64,000 nucleotides of DNA. Source: Molossus alvarezi (lineage: Eukaryota > Chordata > Mammalia > Chiroptera > Molossidae). The translations under genes and the position numbers were made by a program. Below are positions 32,800 through 44,239 of this stretch, in pieces. How positions within the stretch are numbered: position 1 is the first letter of the stretch; every line of letters starts with the position of its first letter. The DNA is taken from NCBI GenBank assembly GCA_037176705.1, contig CM073886.1, forward strand, positions 23,855,501 to 23,919,500, written 5' to 3'. The notes below the pieces were generated by a model that was given only the letters and a program-made list of their open reading frames with translations, was not told the origin of the DNA and searched no databases.

Positions 32800-34420
32800 A
32801 GTGGCTAATCAGGGAGCTCCAAGATCAGGGCCCTGGGCCCTGGGCCCAGTGGAGCAGGGTGTTTGGTGATGGGAGGGTGAGTTGGAACAGAGGAAGGGGC
32901 ACTGTTGTCCCAGTTCGTCCTTCCTGTCGTGCTCCAGCTCACAGCTAGAGTGGTAAGTCCAGAAGTGCCCCTCACCCCAAAAGCCGGTCCCTGTCAGTGC
33001 TGGGGACCCTTGGGCCCTGTGACAGTGCTGCCGGCAGCTGGACTGGGGGAGCAGAGGGCCCCTGAGAACACTGGTGCCAGCCTGTGCCAAAGGGCTGGAG
33101 CAGGATGCTCTCCAGGCCCGGCGTTTCCGCTGCGGCTGGGTCATGCCTCCGTGCCGGCCCTTCGTGACTGCTGTTGGGAAATAACGTGAGCCCTTGTGGT
33201 CCCTGAGAGAAGGAACCATCCCTGGGTGTCTTGGCTGTCAGTGCTATTGGGTATTAAAGGTGGGTGGGTGATCCCTTCCAGGGGAAGGGGCTGTGACCAG
33301 GTTACAGCCCCGGAGCCTCAGTTCGGCCCCGCTGGCCTTCCGCAGGCCCAGGGCAGGGTGGGAGGAGTCGCACCTGCACTGGCCCCTTTGCTGGCGTTCT
33401 TGGGCTAAAGAGCATGTGGCCTCTCTGCTTTGAGAGGTCGGCTCAAGTAACCCCTGCGGGGACTCAGCCCTTGTCTAGAATAAAGGGAAACAGGAAATAA
33501 AGGTTTGCAGGAAAACTGTTCGCTTTACACCTGTTCCTTAAAATTCTGAGCTGTTCTCTCTCTGGCTTAGAGAAGGATCCCCTTTATCAAACTGAGGACT
33601 GAAAGGAGGTCAAGTAATTTACTTCCTGGAGACTCCTGCTGCAGAAGGGCAGCGAAAGGTCTGAGGACCTGCCGGAGACCTAGCGTGGCTGTGGGGCCCA
33701 TTTTGAAGAATACCTGTAGGCGTTGCCTGTAAAACTGTTGAGGACAGTTTAGAAAGCACTAGTTTAAGCACGTATTTTCCCGTTGGTGAGCACATTTCCT
33801 CTAGTGGCTTCCTAGGAGCACAACTGGGTCCTTGGCCACGTGTTTCCATCACTTTGCACCCTGGACCCTGGCTGGAGTGGTGGCGGGTCGAGCCATCTGA
33901 CCCTGGAGCTCCCTGCAGGAGCTGGCCACCACGTTTGAGGCCACTCCTGCTCAGTGCCCCGAGCTAGTTACTGGGCTTCAGGTCCATGCCGCTCAGCCAG
34001 GGGCCATGCATGACCCTAGAGTTTAATGTTGGGTTGCAGCTGTCTCCCAGGGTTGATTTTTCAGAGGGTTAAAGCTGTTGTCTGGGAAAGTCTAGCGCAC
34101 GGCCCTGCCCTGCTCCAGGCCCTCAGTGAGCGGCATGGCACAGTGAGGGCACGTCTCCGGCTTGGACCCAGGTGTCAGGCTGGACCGGAGGCGGTGGGGG
34201 AAGGAGCTCACACCAGGTTTCTATTTGGAGCGGGGAAGGAGCGCAGACAGGCGCGCAGCACCGTTTTTAGTACAGGGAGACGAGACAGCTTGACGTAAGC
34301 GCGGCGCGTGCCGTCTCCGTGTGGAAGGTGTGCTGGCGGAGCGGGGCGCAGCACCTGGCTCCTTCCTCCCGCCAGATGCCGCTCTCGGGGAGATGCCCGA
34401 GTTGCTCAGACGGGCGTTCG
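32800..34420. other. Intron stretch without recognised element
   Basis: GC-rich, moderately CpG-containing near 34090-34460. No exon or known repeat could be supported. Confidence 0.5.
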
Positions 34421-34429
34421 CATCCCGAC

Positions 34430-34860
34430 TGCTCAGGTGCTGGCCCGGCTCAGAATTCGGGTGGCGGAGGGGCCTCTGTGAGCTCCAGCTGTATCTGACA
34501 GGACTGGTGGGCAGGAGGCACAGACAGGGTTCCTGCCCTCAGGGAGCTGTTGGGGCTCTCGTGCAGCGGTCAGAGCTTGTCACTGAACAAGCGGTCCCAG
34601 TGCTGCACGTACAGGTGCAAGGCGAAGGGCTGTTCAGAGCAACCAGGAGCCAGAGCCAGATCTGACAGCTGAAGCAGTTACCCAGGTGTGGGGGGAGGAT
34701 GCTCTAGACCAGGGAAGGTCCTGGACTAAGGTCCTGGAGCTGGAAGAACTGGAGGGAGGCCTGTGTGGCTGGAGAGAGAGAGGTACTGTGAGGGACTGGA
34801 GGGTGGTGTGCGATTGGGCAGAGGAAGGCATGACCAGGGTCATCTGGCCAGCCATGTCCA
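34430..34860 (+). repeat. L1M 3' end
   Basis: 'acagggttcctgccctcagggagctgttgg', 'aaggtcctggagctggaagaactgg', 'cctgtgtggctggagagag' match the L1M 3' segment. Confidence 0.5.
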
Positions 34861-35194
34861 CCCTTGTATTCCCTCGTGGTGGCAGGATGGCCGCTCCTCT
34901 TCCAGGGCCGTGATCAGGCAGAGTGAGGCCTCTCCTTGCCCACCTCTCTCACCGAGGCCTCACCAGTACACTGCCCACAGGTCCCAGGGGGCAGTTTGGG
35001 TCACCCGCTCCTGCCCTGCAGGAACTCCTGGAACGTGTGTCATTTACCAGCTCTGCCGTGGGAGGCATCTCCGAGGGCGGGGAGAAGAGAGACAGTGGTG
35101 GGCATGTCAGACCTGCTGAGGAGACGGCCTCGGCCTGAGGGCAGGGGAAAGGCACCCACTGCTTCGTCCGTGTGCAGGTGTGACGTCAGAGTGT

Positions 35195-35420
35195 GGCTTC
35201 TTATTTAGCCAGGAACGAGCAGTGTCACCTGAGTTGTTACTTTCCCTCCCTGAGCCTCAGTTTCCCCCTTTTACACAGCAGCAGTAGTACCTCTTCACCA
35301 CTGCACTCAAATGGCTGGTACAAGTGGGCGCTCCCCAGATACCTGGTCCTGGAGCCTGGCAGGCAGGCTGCAGAGGGCACCGGGAAAGGCCTGCTGGCTG
35401 GCACGTCCAGCCTGCGTGGG
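35195..35420 (+). repeat. MIR SINE
   Basis: 'agcagtgtcacctgagttgttactttccctccctgagcctcagtttccccc' and 'gcagtagtacctcttcacc' is forward MIR. Confidence 0.75.
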
Positions 35421-35449
35421 TGCAGTGGGCACGGGCTGACTCCCCCTCT

Positions 35450-35590
35450 GCCTCCGTGGGTTGCATGGCCTTGCAGTCTAGCTTCTCAGAGCCTCACACC
35501 CAAATGGTGATGTCACCACCCCATCAGATCGTTTGAGGCTAAATAGGTTGATGTCGTGAGGAGCACAGCACAGAGCAGGGGTCAGCCTCT
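35450..35590 (+). repeat. MIR fragment
   Basis: 'gccttgcagtctagcttctcagagcctcacacccaaatggtgatg' and 'gaggctaaataggttgatg' resemble forward MIR. Confidence 0.5.
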
Positions 35591-35629
35591 GGTGTCTCCT
35601 TTCCCTCTGATCGTTTCTCTTCTCTCACT

Positions 35630-36885
35630 CAAAGAGAAAATTCAGATATCATTCACATATGATGAAATCCACCTTTTTAAAGTGCGCAATTCAGTCACTT
35701 GTTAGTAGATTCACAAGACTGCAAAACCATCACCACTACCCAGTTCCAGAACATTTTCGTCACCCTAAAAGGAAACACTGTATCTATTAGTCACTCCGAT
35801 TGTCCCCCCGCTTCCCTGCCTATTCCCTGGAAGCCAGGAATCCACTTTCTTCCTCTGTGGGTTTCTCTGCAGGTGTGCCTTTCTGTGACATTTTGTGTGA
35901 GGGGAATCCTGTAGTCACACAGTGTGTGCCTGTAATGTCGGGTTCGTTCACACTACGTAATGTTAGCCACCCAGGTTGCAGCAGGCATCGGGACTTCATT
36001 CCTCTTCATGGCTGGATAATATTCCCTTGTATGGATGGACCACACTCTGTTTATCCACTTATGCATTGACGGACTCTTGGTTTATTTCTACTTTGTGGCT
36101 TTTATGAACAATGCCGCTGTGAGTATTCATGTACAAGTTTTGTGTGGACATTTGTTTTCAAGTCTCTTGGGAACGCATGTAGGAGAGGAATTGCTGGTTC
36201 CTACCTCTGTTTTGTTGAAGATGACCGTCCTTGGGCTGTGGAGTAGTATTTCATTGTGGTTTTGATTGTCGCTCCCCTAAAGGCTGAAGATACTGAGCAT
36301 CTTTTCATGGGCGCGTTGGCTCTTTATGTATCTTCTTTGGAGGAATGTCTGTTCATATCCTTTGCCCACTTCTAAATTGTTTTTTCTTTTTCATCTTATT
36401 TTTGAGTTGTAGACGTCTTCTCTATATTCTGGAAATAAGGCCCCCATCAGATATGACTTGCAAATATTTTCTCTAGTTTATGGTTGTCTTTTCACTGTGT
36501 TAAAGCACAAAACTTTTTAGTTTTGATGATGTCCAATGTGTCTGGGTTGTTGTTGTTTTTTTACATTTGTTGCTTTTGCTTTTGGTTTGATAACTAAGAA
36601 TCCTTTGCCTAATCCAAGGGCATAAAGATGTAGGCCTATGTTATTTTCTAAGAATTTTATATGTACAGTTTTAGCTCTTACATGTAGGCCTTTGTTCCTT
36701 TTTGACTTAATTTTAGTATATTGTATGAGGAAAGGATCTAACTTCATTCTCATGTTTGTGGATCCAGTTGTCCCGGCACCATTTGTTAAAAAGACCGTTT
36801 TCCCCCCATTGAATGGTCTTAACGCTTTTGTCAAAAACCAGTTCAACATAGATGAATGGGTTAATATGTTTCTAGACTCTCTATT
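35630..36885 (-). mobile_element. Ancient L1 (L1M), 3' UTR and ORF2 end, left part
   Basis: A 1.25-kb reverse-orientation L1, collinear with consensus: 3' UTR ('aaaccatcaccactacccagttccagaac'), 'ataatattcccttgtatggatg', 'gagcatcttttcatgggcgcgttggc', 'tctagtttatggttgtc', and 'cccattgaatggtcttaac'. The minus strand keeps a 110-codon ORF2 remnant (36517-36849) with PFNGGKTVFL. Many deletions and stops; inactive. Confidence 0.9.
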
Positions 36886-36915
36886 CTTTTTTTTTTTACT
36901 TAAAAATTTTTTTTT

Positions 36916-37140
36916 GCCCTGCCTGGTTTGGTTCAGCAGTTAGAGCGTCAGCCCGTGGACCAGAGAGTCCTGGGTTTGGTTCCTGCTAAGGGCATGCACC
37001 TTGGTTGCAGTCTGTCCCCGACCCTGGTTGGGCTTGTGTGGGTGGCAACCACTCGAGGTGTCTCTCTCACATTGATGTTTCTCTCTCTCTCTTCCCCCCT
37101 CTCTCCCTCCCGCTCTATCTGAAGATAAATGCAAAAAAAA
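36916..37140 (+). mobile_element. VES SINE, subtype with gataaatgca tail
   Basis: Forward VES from 'gccctgcctggtttggttcagcagttagagcg' to 'cgctctatctgaagataaatgc' and poly-A. It sits in the T-rich end of a younger L1 fragment. The flanks aaaaatttttttt on both sides look like the duplicated target. Confidence 0.93.
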
Positions 37141-37438
37141 AAAATTTTTTTTTTCAATTACAGTTTATATTCGGTTATTTTGTATTTGTTTCAGGTGTGC
37201 AGTATAGTGGTTATAGACAATCATATACTTTACAAAGTGTCCCCCCTGATATTTTCAGTACGCACCCGTCACCATGCGTAGTTATTACAATATTATTTGA
37301 CTGTATCCCCTGTGCTGTGCTTTACATCCTGTGACTGTTTTGTAACCACCAATCTGAACTTCTCGATCCCTTCACCTTTTTCACCCTGTCCCTCAGCTCC
37401 TCCCCTCCAGCAACCGTCAGTCTGTTCTCTGTCTGTGA
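37141..37438 (-). mobile_element. Younger L1 3' UTR fragment inserted in the older L1
   Basis: 'caattacagtttatattcgg', 'tttcaggtgtgcagtatagtgg', 'cacccgtcaccatgcgtagttattacaatattatttgactg' and 'gcaaccgtcagtctgttctctgtctg' match the reverse complement of a placental L1 3' UTR. It separates two adjoining parts of the older L1. Confidence 0.8.
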
Positions 37439-37610
37439 TGGACTCTCAGGTTCTGTTCCCTGGATCTATATGCCTCTGCGTGGGGCCGTACCACACTGTC
37501 TTGATTCCCATGGTTTTTAGTAAGTTTCGAAATCAGCAAGTGTGTCTCTCCTCTCCCACCTTGCCTTTTTTTCTGCTCTTCCTTTTTCTCTTTTGATCTT
37601 TTTTGCATTC
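37439..37610 (-). mobile_element. Ancient L1 (L1M), right part
   Basis: 'ggttctgttccctggatctatatgcctc', 'ggccgtaccacactgtcttgattcccatggtttttagtaagtttcgaaatcagcaagtgtg' continues exactly where the left part stops at 'gactctctattct'. Confidence 0.85.
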
Positions 37611-37624
37611 TTAGAGTTTAGAGC

Positions 37625-37795
37625 GAGGACTCGCGACTGGTTTCAGTAGAGGGCCAGACAGTAGCCATTCCACGCTGTGCAGGCCACGCAGTGTTGACCC
37701 CACGATCTCAGCGCTATTCTCGCAGCCTCAAAACAGTCATAGGCTATATGTGATGCACGGGATGTCTGTTCTGATAAAACTTTGCCTTTTTTTAT
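37625..37795 (+). mobile_element. hAT-type non-autonomous DNA transposon relic (family not assigned)
   Basis: 'gagggccagacagtagccattccacgctgtgcaggcc', 'cctcaaaacagtcataggctatatgtgatg' and 'gataaaactttgcc' parallel the MER-type consensus with 'aagggccagatagtaaatattttaggctttg' and 'ataaaactttatttac'. Confidence 0.6.
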
Positions 37796-38299
37796 TTGAC
37801 ACTGACATTTAAATTGCACATGCTTTCCACGTGTTAAAAAATTACATTCTTCTTTTGATTCCCCCCCCCCCAGCCATTTAAAAATGTAAAAACCATTCTT
37901 AGTTTGTAGACCATGTCAAAACAGGCAGCAGGGATGTCAATCCCTGTTCGAAGGGGTGTTTCAGAGGAAGGTGGAGTGTCCCCGTTCGTCACACATGGCC
38001 CCGGGCCTGGATGGGTTTTCTCTACGAACACCTCCTCGCAGGGCCCACCCTCCCCAATGGAGGCTGCTCGGTAGGTCCTGCGGGGCATGTGACTGACTGA
38101 GAAGGCAGAGCCTGGAACTGGTGTGGATCAGGAGGGGGGTGCCCTGCCGACAGCCCTCCCCGCTGGCTGCTGCAGCCCCGGCCCAGGGAAGCAGAGAGCC
38201 CTCCACGCAGACACTGCCACCAAATAGTGAGTGCCAGCAACGGCTGGCTCTCCCTTCCCTCCCGGGAAAACCAGTCCTCCCTGCACCCCTACGGGACCA

Positions 38300-38560
38300 G
38301 CTCTGAATCTCATTCAGGAGCACGGATTTTAGAGCCAGTACGGACTGCCAGAGGCTGTCTTGGGCGTCAGGTTAGCTGGCCCGTTGGGGCCTCCATTGCC
38401 TCACTGTGAGCAGCAGGTCTTACACAGTACAGTGTGCAGTGTGCTGACTTGACTGCTGCGTCCCCTCGCTGTGACGGTGTGAGGGGACGAAGGGGCCGTG
38501 TGCAGCATGCAGTGGACCCCTGCGCCCGTCTCCTGTCTCACTGAATAGGCGGATGTTCAA
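38300..38560 (+). repeat. MIR-like fragment
   Basis: 'caggagcacggattttagagccagtacggactgcc' and 'ggcctccattgcctcactgtgagcagcagg' loosely follow forward MIR. Confidence 0.4.
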
Positions 38561-38811
38561 GTACCGGCCGTGGATCCGGGGCGGAGCAGGTCCTCACTCC
38601 TCTTCTCTGGCTTGAACTGCAGCAGGTGACTCTGGGGTATTCTTATTCTGTCCCAGAGCAACTATTTGACCTGCCTCTGGTGGCATCTGTACAGTTTCCT
38701 GGGCTTTCTGAGTGAAGCAAGACCTTTCTCTCCCCGGCTCCGAGATGGCTCCCAGGCCACAGGCAGCCCCAGCGTCACCCTGCCTATCGTCTCAGAAGCT
38801 CATTCTAGGTC

Positions 38812-38895
38812 AGGAGTCAGCGGGCTATGGCCCGACCGCACTGGCCCCTGGCATTTGATTAGAATGCAGCCTTAGTCATTCATTTACATCTGTGG
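38812..38895 (-). mobile_element. Second hAT-type relic, opposite orientation
   Basis: 'ggtcaggagtcagcgggctatggcccgaccgcactggcc' and 'cattcatttacatctgtggctgctttta' are the reverse complement of the same family as 37625. Confidence 0.6.
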
Positions 38896-39377
38896 CTGCT
38901 TTTATGTCACAGTGAGTGGCGGAGCTGAGCCTGTGACAAGACCTGAAATAGTCACCACCTGCCCTTTGCAGAAAACATGCCTGGCCCTGCTCCTGACATC
39001 TCTCTTCAGAGCTCTCATTTCTGAGGCTCCCTCCGCTTTGCACTCTTCCTGCTGTGCAGTGATGGTCTGTCTGTCTGTCTCCTCCTGTGTGTGTCCCTGT
39101 CAGGTAGGAGTTCCCTGGGAACAGCGGTTGTCGTCCCAGGTCCCGTCTCTCTCGCAGCGCAGACGCGCAGGAGGTGCTCGGTCGCCAGGAGACAGGTGGA
39201 TGACCGCCTGGCTGAATGCAGGAAACAGGCGTGGTCGACAGCGGCCTGAGGTGGAGTTCTCCTGGGTGGACCCGAGCTCGGCTCTTTCCGCTGCAGAAAG
39301 AGGATCTCAGTGCACATTCTGTCCAGACGTTCTCCGCCCACCTCAGTCCTCACAGCGGGTAGGTGTCACTGATAGAC

Positions 39378-39592
39378 GTGGCTGACACTCAGCAACACAC
39401 CCACTGTGCGCCAGGCTCTTGTACTCAGTGCTTTAGAGATATTGACCAATTCCAGCCTCAGGACAGCCCGCAAAGGAGGCACTGTTATTTCCACCATTCG
39501 ACATGGGGAACTCGAACACTGGAGAGCGTAAGGGCTTCCAGGGTCCCAGCTAGACCCATCGGTTGAGCTGCGGACTCTGCTCCCTGTGATCA
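39378..39592 (-). repeat. MIR SINE
   Basis: 'cccactgtgcgccaggctcttgtactcagtgctttagagatattgacc' and 'aaaggaggcactgttatttccacc' to 'ggtcccagctag' follow reverse MIR. Confidence 0.7.
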
Positions 39593-40149
39593 CTTCCCAC
39601 CTGCTGGGGCCCGGGGTGTGCTGTTGAAACAGGAAGCTGCTTTCAGCTCCTCCACTTCAAGTCTTAGAAGCACAGTTAGTAATTGTTCTCTCTCGACTGG
39701 TGGCACACTTAATGCGTTCACTTCCTGTAACTAAATGGGTAATTCGGGACCCATCCAGCACTCCAAGAGGCACCCATTGTGTGCTCCATGTGCAGAGAGT
39801 GGAAAGAGCTTGTCAAGAACATTTCTCAAAACAGGATCTAGCAGTAACTGTTTCGTTCGGAAGAGCTGGCCCCGTGGAGGGGACTCCTCCCAAGGCTTCA
39901 TGACAGCCGTGTTCCCGATGACTTCAAAGAGCTCAGGGGTTCCCCTTCTGGAGGTCTAGCAGTAGGCTGGCTTAAAGTAAAGTGAAGGGACAGGACCCTT
40001 AAAGCAAAATCGGGATGCATTAATCACGGGGAGTGCACAGACAGGGAAGAAAAATGAAACAACAAAATAGGTAAGAAAAATGGCTCCTGCTACTGTTGCC
40101 TCAGGAACGGAAATGCTGTAGTGTGCGTGTGCGGGTGCAGTCAGTGCCT

Positions 40150-40290
40150 TCTCTCTCTCTCGTTCTTTTGTTTCTTCCTTCAGTCAATAAATGTGCTGAT
40201 CACTGTGTTAGGCACTGAGTATGCACGAATGAGCAAGAGACTCCCATCCTGCCTTCCTGGACACTGGCCGAGCCTCTCAGGGGTCAGATC
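40150..40290 (+). repeat. L1M 3'-end-like relic
   Basis: 'cttcagtcaataaatgtgctgatcactgtgttaggcactgagtatgcacgaatgagcaagag' is the familiar 'tgtgccaggcactg...gatacagcaatgaacaaa' segment. Confidence 0.6.
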
Positions 40291-40839
40291 CTAGTCGGAA
40301 GGGTGCTGTGTGTTGAGATGCCAGGCCTTAGGTGAGTGGCGTGTCGGTGGTGCCAGGCTGAGATGACTGTGTCTCTCACAGCAGGGAAGGCCTTGCCAGT
40401 ACCGTCTGAATGACCCGAACTCTTGGCAGAAGCTCTGTTTGGCCGGACGGTGCCGGACGGGCAAAACCAGTGTCAGCTTCCTTCTTAGAGGTATCAGGCT
40501 GAACTGCATGAAAATTTCCTTTCTGTAGGTCAGAAGGAACAAGTGTCAGCATTTTATGTGGGTCGCCCTAACATGCCTGGACCGAGGTGCTAGGCTGGTC
40601 TCTCTCTTGCAGGAGGCATGCTGAGCTCTGCTCCCATCCCTCGAGTGGTCTCTCTAGGATTTAGCCCCTCTCTGCCTGGATTCTCCCCCCTTCTTTCTCC
40701 TCCCCACCTGTCCTCTAGGCCCCAGCTAGAATCTCCTTGTCTAGCAAGATGTTACCTCACCCTCTTCCCTGTCCCTGTGACACTGTTTGGACCTGCCACC
40801 TAGCATCATCCACGGTCAGTCTTCAGTGGCACTGATTGG

Positions 40840-41035
40840 AGCACGTGCCAGGCAAGCGTGAGGCTCTGGGCCTGACTGCCCGGGTCCCTCACAGCTGGTC
40901 CCCCACCAGCTGTGTAACCTTGGACAGGGGATTCACCCCTCTCTGTGAGGATTGCATGCGCTGACTTATGGAAAGTACTTAGAATAGGTCCTGGTATGTA
41001 CCAAGCTTTCAAATGAAATGGCCATTATTTATTAT
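40840..41035 (+). repeat. MIR SINE
   Basis: 'ccaccagctgtgtaaccttggacaggggattcacccctctctg', 'gaggattgcatgcgctgac', 'agtacttagaataggtcctggtatgtacc' is forward MIR. Confidence 0.82.
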
Positions 41036-41227
41036 ATCCTGCTTTATTAAATGTATCCCAGCAAGCCACCTTACATTCTTTATTTTAATAGGGCAGGATA
41101 TAAATATTCTAAATACTGCAATCTACCACCATTCCTTGAGATAACACTGTGATCATAAAGCATTTCAGTAGTTGGGGAAGGCCACAGGGGTGTTGGCATG
41201 AACATGGGTATCTTTTGACCTTGCTTT

Positions 41228-41495
41228 CTTTTTTGCTTTTTTATTTTATTTTTTTAATTCTCACCCGAGGACATTTTTGCATTTATCTTCAGATAGAGCA
41301 GGAGGGAGAGAGGGGGGAAGAGAGAGAGAGAGAAACATCGATATGAGAGAGACGCATCGATTGATTGTTACCCACACGACCCCAACCGGGGCCAGGGACA
41401 AATTGCAACTGAGGTATGTGCCCTTAGCAGGAACCGAACCCAGGACTCTGGTCCACGGGCTGATTCTTTAAGCACTGATTAAAACTGGCCAGGGC
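41228..41495 (-). mobile_element. VES SINE, gataaatgca subtype, with perfect target-site duplication
   Basis: Reverse VES from 'ttaattctcacccgaggacatttttgcatttatcttcagatagagcagg' to 'aaaactggccagggc'. An exact 12-bp duplication, TGACCTTGCTTT, lies at 41216-41227 and 41496-41507. Confidence 0.96.
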
Positions 41496-41689
41496 TGACC
41501 TTGCTTTTTTAAATAAATGGGCAGAAGTACATATTAGTGGGTATTTGCCTTTGGTGGAATTCTAAAAATCAGAAATGAAACTTCCCTGGTGCCAGGCCTA
41601 GTCCTGGATACCCCTAAAATTCTCAGTTGATACTTTGTGGGTCACTTTTTACCTCCTATCAAACCTCGTTTTTTACCTATGAAAACAAA

Positions 41690-41790
41690 AGCCCAGAGAA
41701 ACTTCCTAGACAGGTGGGGATTTCATAATTGAGGATATTACAGGAACCAGCGGCCACGCTCCTCACTCCTAGATTCATGTTCTCTAACCG
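41690..41790 (-). repeat. Weak MIR fragment
   Basis: 'aaagcccagagaaacttcctagacaggtggggatttcataattgagg' is a poor match to reverse MIR. Confidence 0.3.
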
Positions 41791-42214
41791 TGAGGGCGGA
41801 ATCACGGGACGCAGTTGGCCAGGAGACCTCACTCTGTGCACTCTGGAGACTCCCAGCCTGAGCTGAAACACAGGTCAGACCAGACTGTCAGGTCCTGAGA
41901 TATTTTTCAGAGCTCGCTCCTGAGATTGTTTTTTGTGATGTGACTAATTAGAGTATTTCCTTTTACTGAGCAACAGCTAAAATGGCAGCTCCACTCAGAG
42001 CCCCCCGTCGCCCGCTCCCTGCCCCTCTTGACATACTTGGGAGTATCTCCACCTGTGGCACAGTTGTCGGGAAGGGGCAAGGGAAGGGCCTTTGGAACAA
42101 ATGCTTCAAATGGTTACCCGAGATGTAGACCTCCCCAAATCAGCTGATAGTAACTGAGACCATCTTCATCAGCCCAAGGAAGCCCAGAAGTCGGGGCTCA
42201 GGAGAGATGAGGAG

Positions 42215-42445
42215 GACAAAGACGGTATTCTTGAACGTGTGCTGATTGTTGCAAATATATGACCTTTGCCTCACAATAGCCCTACAGGGCAGTAGCAGTG
42301 ATAACGCCATTATCCCCATTTTGGAGATGAGCACTGAGGTTCAGAGAGGTTAAGTGAGCTGACCAAGGCCACACAGCTTTAAGTGACTAAAACCAAGACT
42401 CAAATCTCATCTATTTCACTGCAAGGCCTTTACATTTCCTGCTAA
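42215..42445 (-). repeat. MIR SINE
   Basis: 'ccattatccccattttggagatgagcactgaggttcagagaggttaagtgagctgaccaaggccacacagc' is one of the best reverse-MIR matches in the window. Confidence 0.88.
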
Positions 42446-42545
42446 CCACCTACCCCCACCCCAGCTTCAGCGAGCTGCCCTGATTTCTCTGTCGGAGATG
42501 ATGGTGACTATGGCAGACTCCAGCCTCACATTCCACAGTGTTTTT

Positions 42546-42806
42546 TTGTTTTTGTTTTTTTTATCCTCACCCGAGGACATTTTTCCATTTTTTGTTCAGG
42601 TAGAGTGGGAGGGAGAGAGAGGAACAGAGAGAGAGAGAGAGAGAAACATCGATGTGAAAGGGACACATCGAGTGGCTGCCACCTGCACAACCAACCAGGG
42701 CCGGGGACAAACTGCAACCGATGTACATGCCCTTAGCGGGAACCGAACCCGGGTCTCTCAGGACCGCAGGCCGACGCTCTAACCGCTGAGCCAAACCGGC
42801 CAGGGC
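42546..42806 (-). mobile_element. VES SINE, ccattttttgttcag subtype
   Basis: Reverse VES: 'atcctcacccgaggacatttttccattttttgttcaggtagagtggg', a (GA)n tract, 'gaaacatcgatgtgaaagggacacatcg', and intact head 'ctaaccgctgagccaaaccggccagggc'. Exact duplication tccacagtgttttt at 42532 and 42807. Confidence 0.96.
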
Positions 42807-42999
42807 TCCACAGTGTTTTTATATGATTCTTATGATATATATTTATATGCCTGTATTTGTTGCTAAACATCTTTTTCTTATAGATTATTAAAATTGTTGA
42901 AGATAATAGGGAACTTTTATTAAAAGCCCCCAGCCAGTGGTCTCATGTGACTTGTACTTATCTCTCACTGTGAAGTCTCCTATGTATGTGCAGCCCAAC

Positions 43000-43880
43000 A
43001 TCTGGCAGAACGCTCAAGGCTCTGAGCTGATGCTGGGAAGACAGCAGATCATTTTCTCCAGATAATTCTCTTATCCCCATAGTTGCCTGGAAAAGCCTGA
43101 CCCTATCATAGGACCTCATCCGATTCATTGCGATGTCAGTCCACAGTGCTGATCGTAGAAGTGGCTGCCCAATGCCCAGAGACACAGTCATACTGTCCAT
43201 AATGCGTGTGGTTCGTGATCACATCTGACTGTCCTTCTCTAACACATCCTAATAAGGTGCTTTGGATATTAACCTTGCATCCAACCCTGCCCATTCTTTA
43301 CTTCTAATTGATCATCTTCCTTTTCCTTTTAGACAGCAGTGATTTGCTTAGTTTCCATATTCACTGGACTCGACCTAGAGGGACCAGTTTGATTCCAAGC
43401 GATAGGTTCTCCAAGGTATTCGAATGGTGGCTGGTTGCCAGGAGGCTGCCAATGGAGCAAGACTCAGTTCTGTTTCAAAGAAACCCTTTCAAAGTGACCT
43501 ACTTACTGCTGGGGTGGTGCCCCAAACTGGGGGAGTGTGATGAGGAGATGCAGCTCCTTACCCTTAGGTGGTGCTCAGTCTGTGTGGGTGGGACCAGGAG
43601 ACAAGGACAGGAGCAAGTGGGGAAGGACACTGTGAGGCTGGCCCAGAGCCCGTGGGATGTGAAGGTTGGGTACAGTTGGCAGCAGGAGGAGAACCCAGGG
43701 AAGGGTGTTCCGAGAAGATGCCTGAGACTGGCAAGATGAGTAGGACTCGGTCAGGTCGAGATGGCGGTGGGGACGGGCAGAGCTCACGGGCTGAGAGGAG
43801 GTGTAGCAGGGAACGTGCATACATGGGGAGTCGGGGAGTCGGTTCAGCGAGGTGATGAAGTGCACGGCGGGTAATGAGGT
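43000..43880. other. Intron stretch without recognised element
   Basis: No repeat or exon could be supported; some L1M 3'-end flavour near 43600-43700 is too weak to call. Confidence 0.45.
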
Positions 43881-43884
43881 TTGT

Positions 43885-44235
43885 TTCCAGCACTTCCTTG
43901 GAAAGCAGAAAGCAACTCAAACTGCCTTACACAACAGGATGCATTACTACTTGTGAGTGAACGTCTGGCTTCAGGCACGGGTTGATCAGGGCCTCCCACG
44001 AGGCCACCTGCTCCCAGCATCTCCCTGCTGTCTTCCCTGTGGGCACAGCCTTAGATAGGCTTTCTTCTCACAGCGAAGTCACCTGGGGCCATTCCACATA
44101 CGATCCCCTTGACTTCAGGTCAATGAGAAAAGGGAAGAATCTCTTTCCCACCCATCCCAGCAAAAGCCTCACCAAATCATGGGACGTCGTGTGTCCATTC
44201 ATGACCCGCTCCCTGTGGCCCAGGGAATGAGGGGA
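43885..44235 (+). repeat. Unassigned mammalian interspersed repeat
   Basis: 'agcaactcaaactgccttacacaacagg', 'gtctggcttcaggcacgggttgatcagggcc' and 'ctgctgtcttccctgtgggcac' match the 5' part of the family also seen at 11580 and 55000. Confidence 0.5.
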
Positions 44236-44239
44236 TGAG

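Noticed and set aside
36517..36849. 110-codon open frame on the minus strand
   Set aside because: It is a remnant of L1 reverse-transcriptase ORF2 inside a truncated ancient element, not a host gene.
42707..42806. tRNA gene
   Set aside because: The A-box and B-box-like sequences belong to the tRNA-derived head of the VES SINE. The cloverleaf is decayed and the SINE tail is attached.
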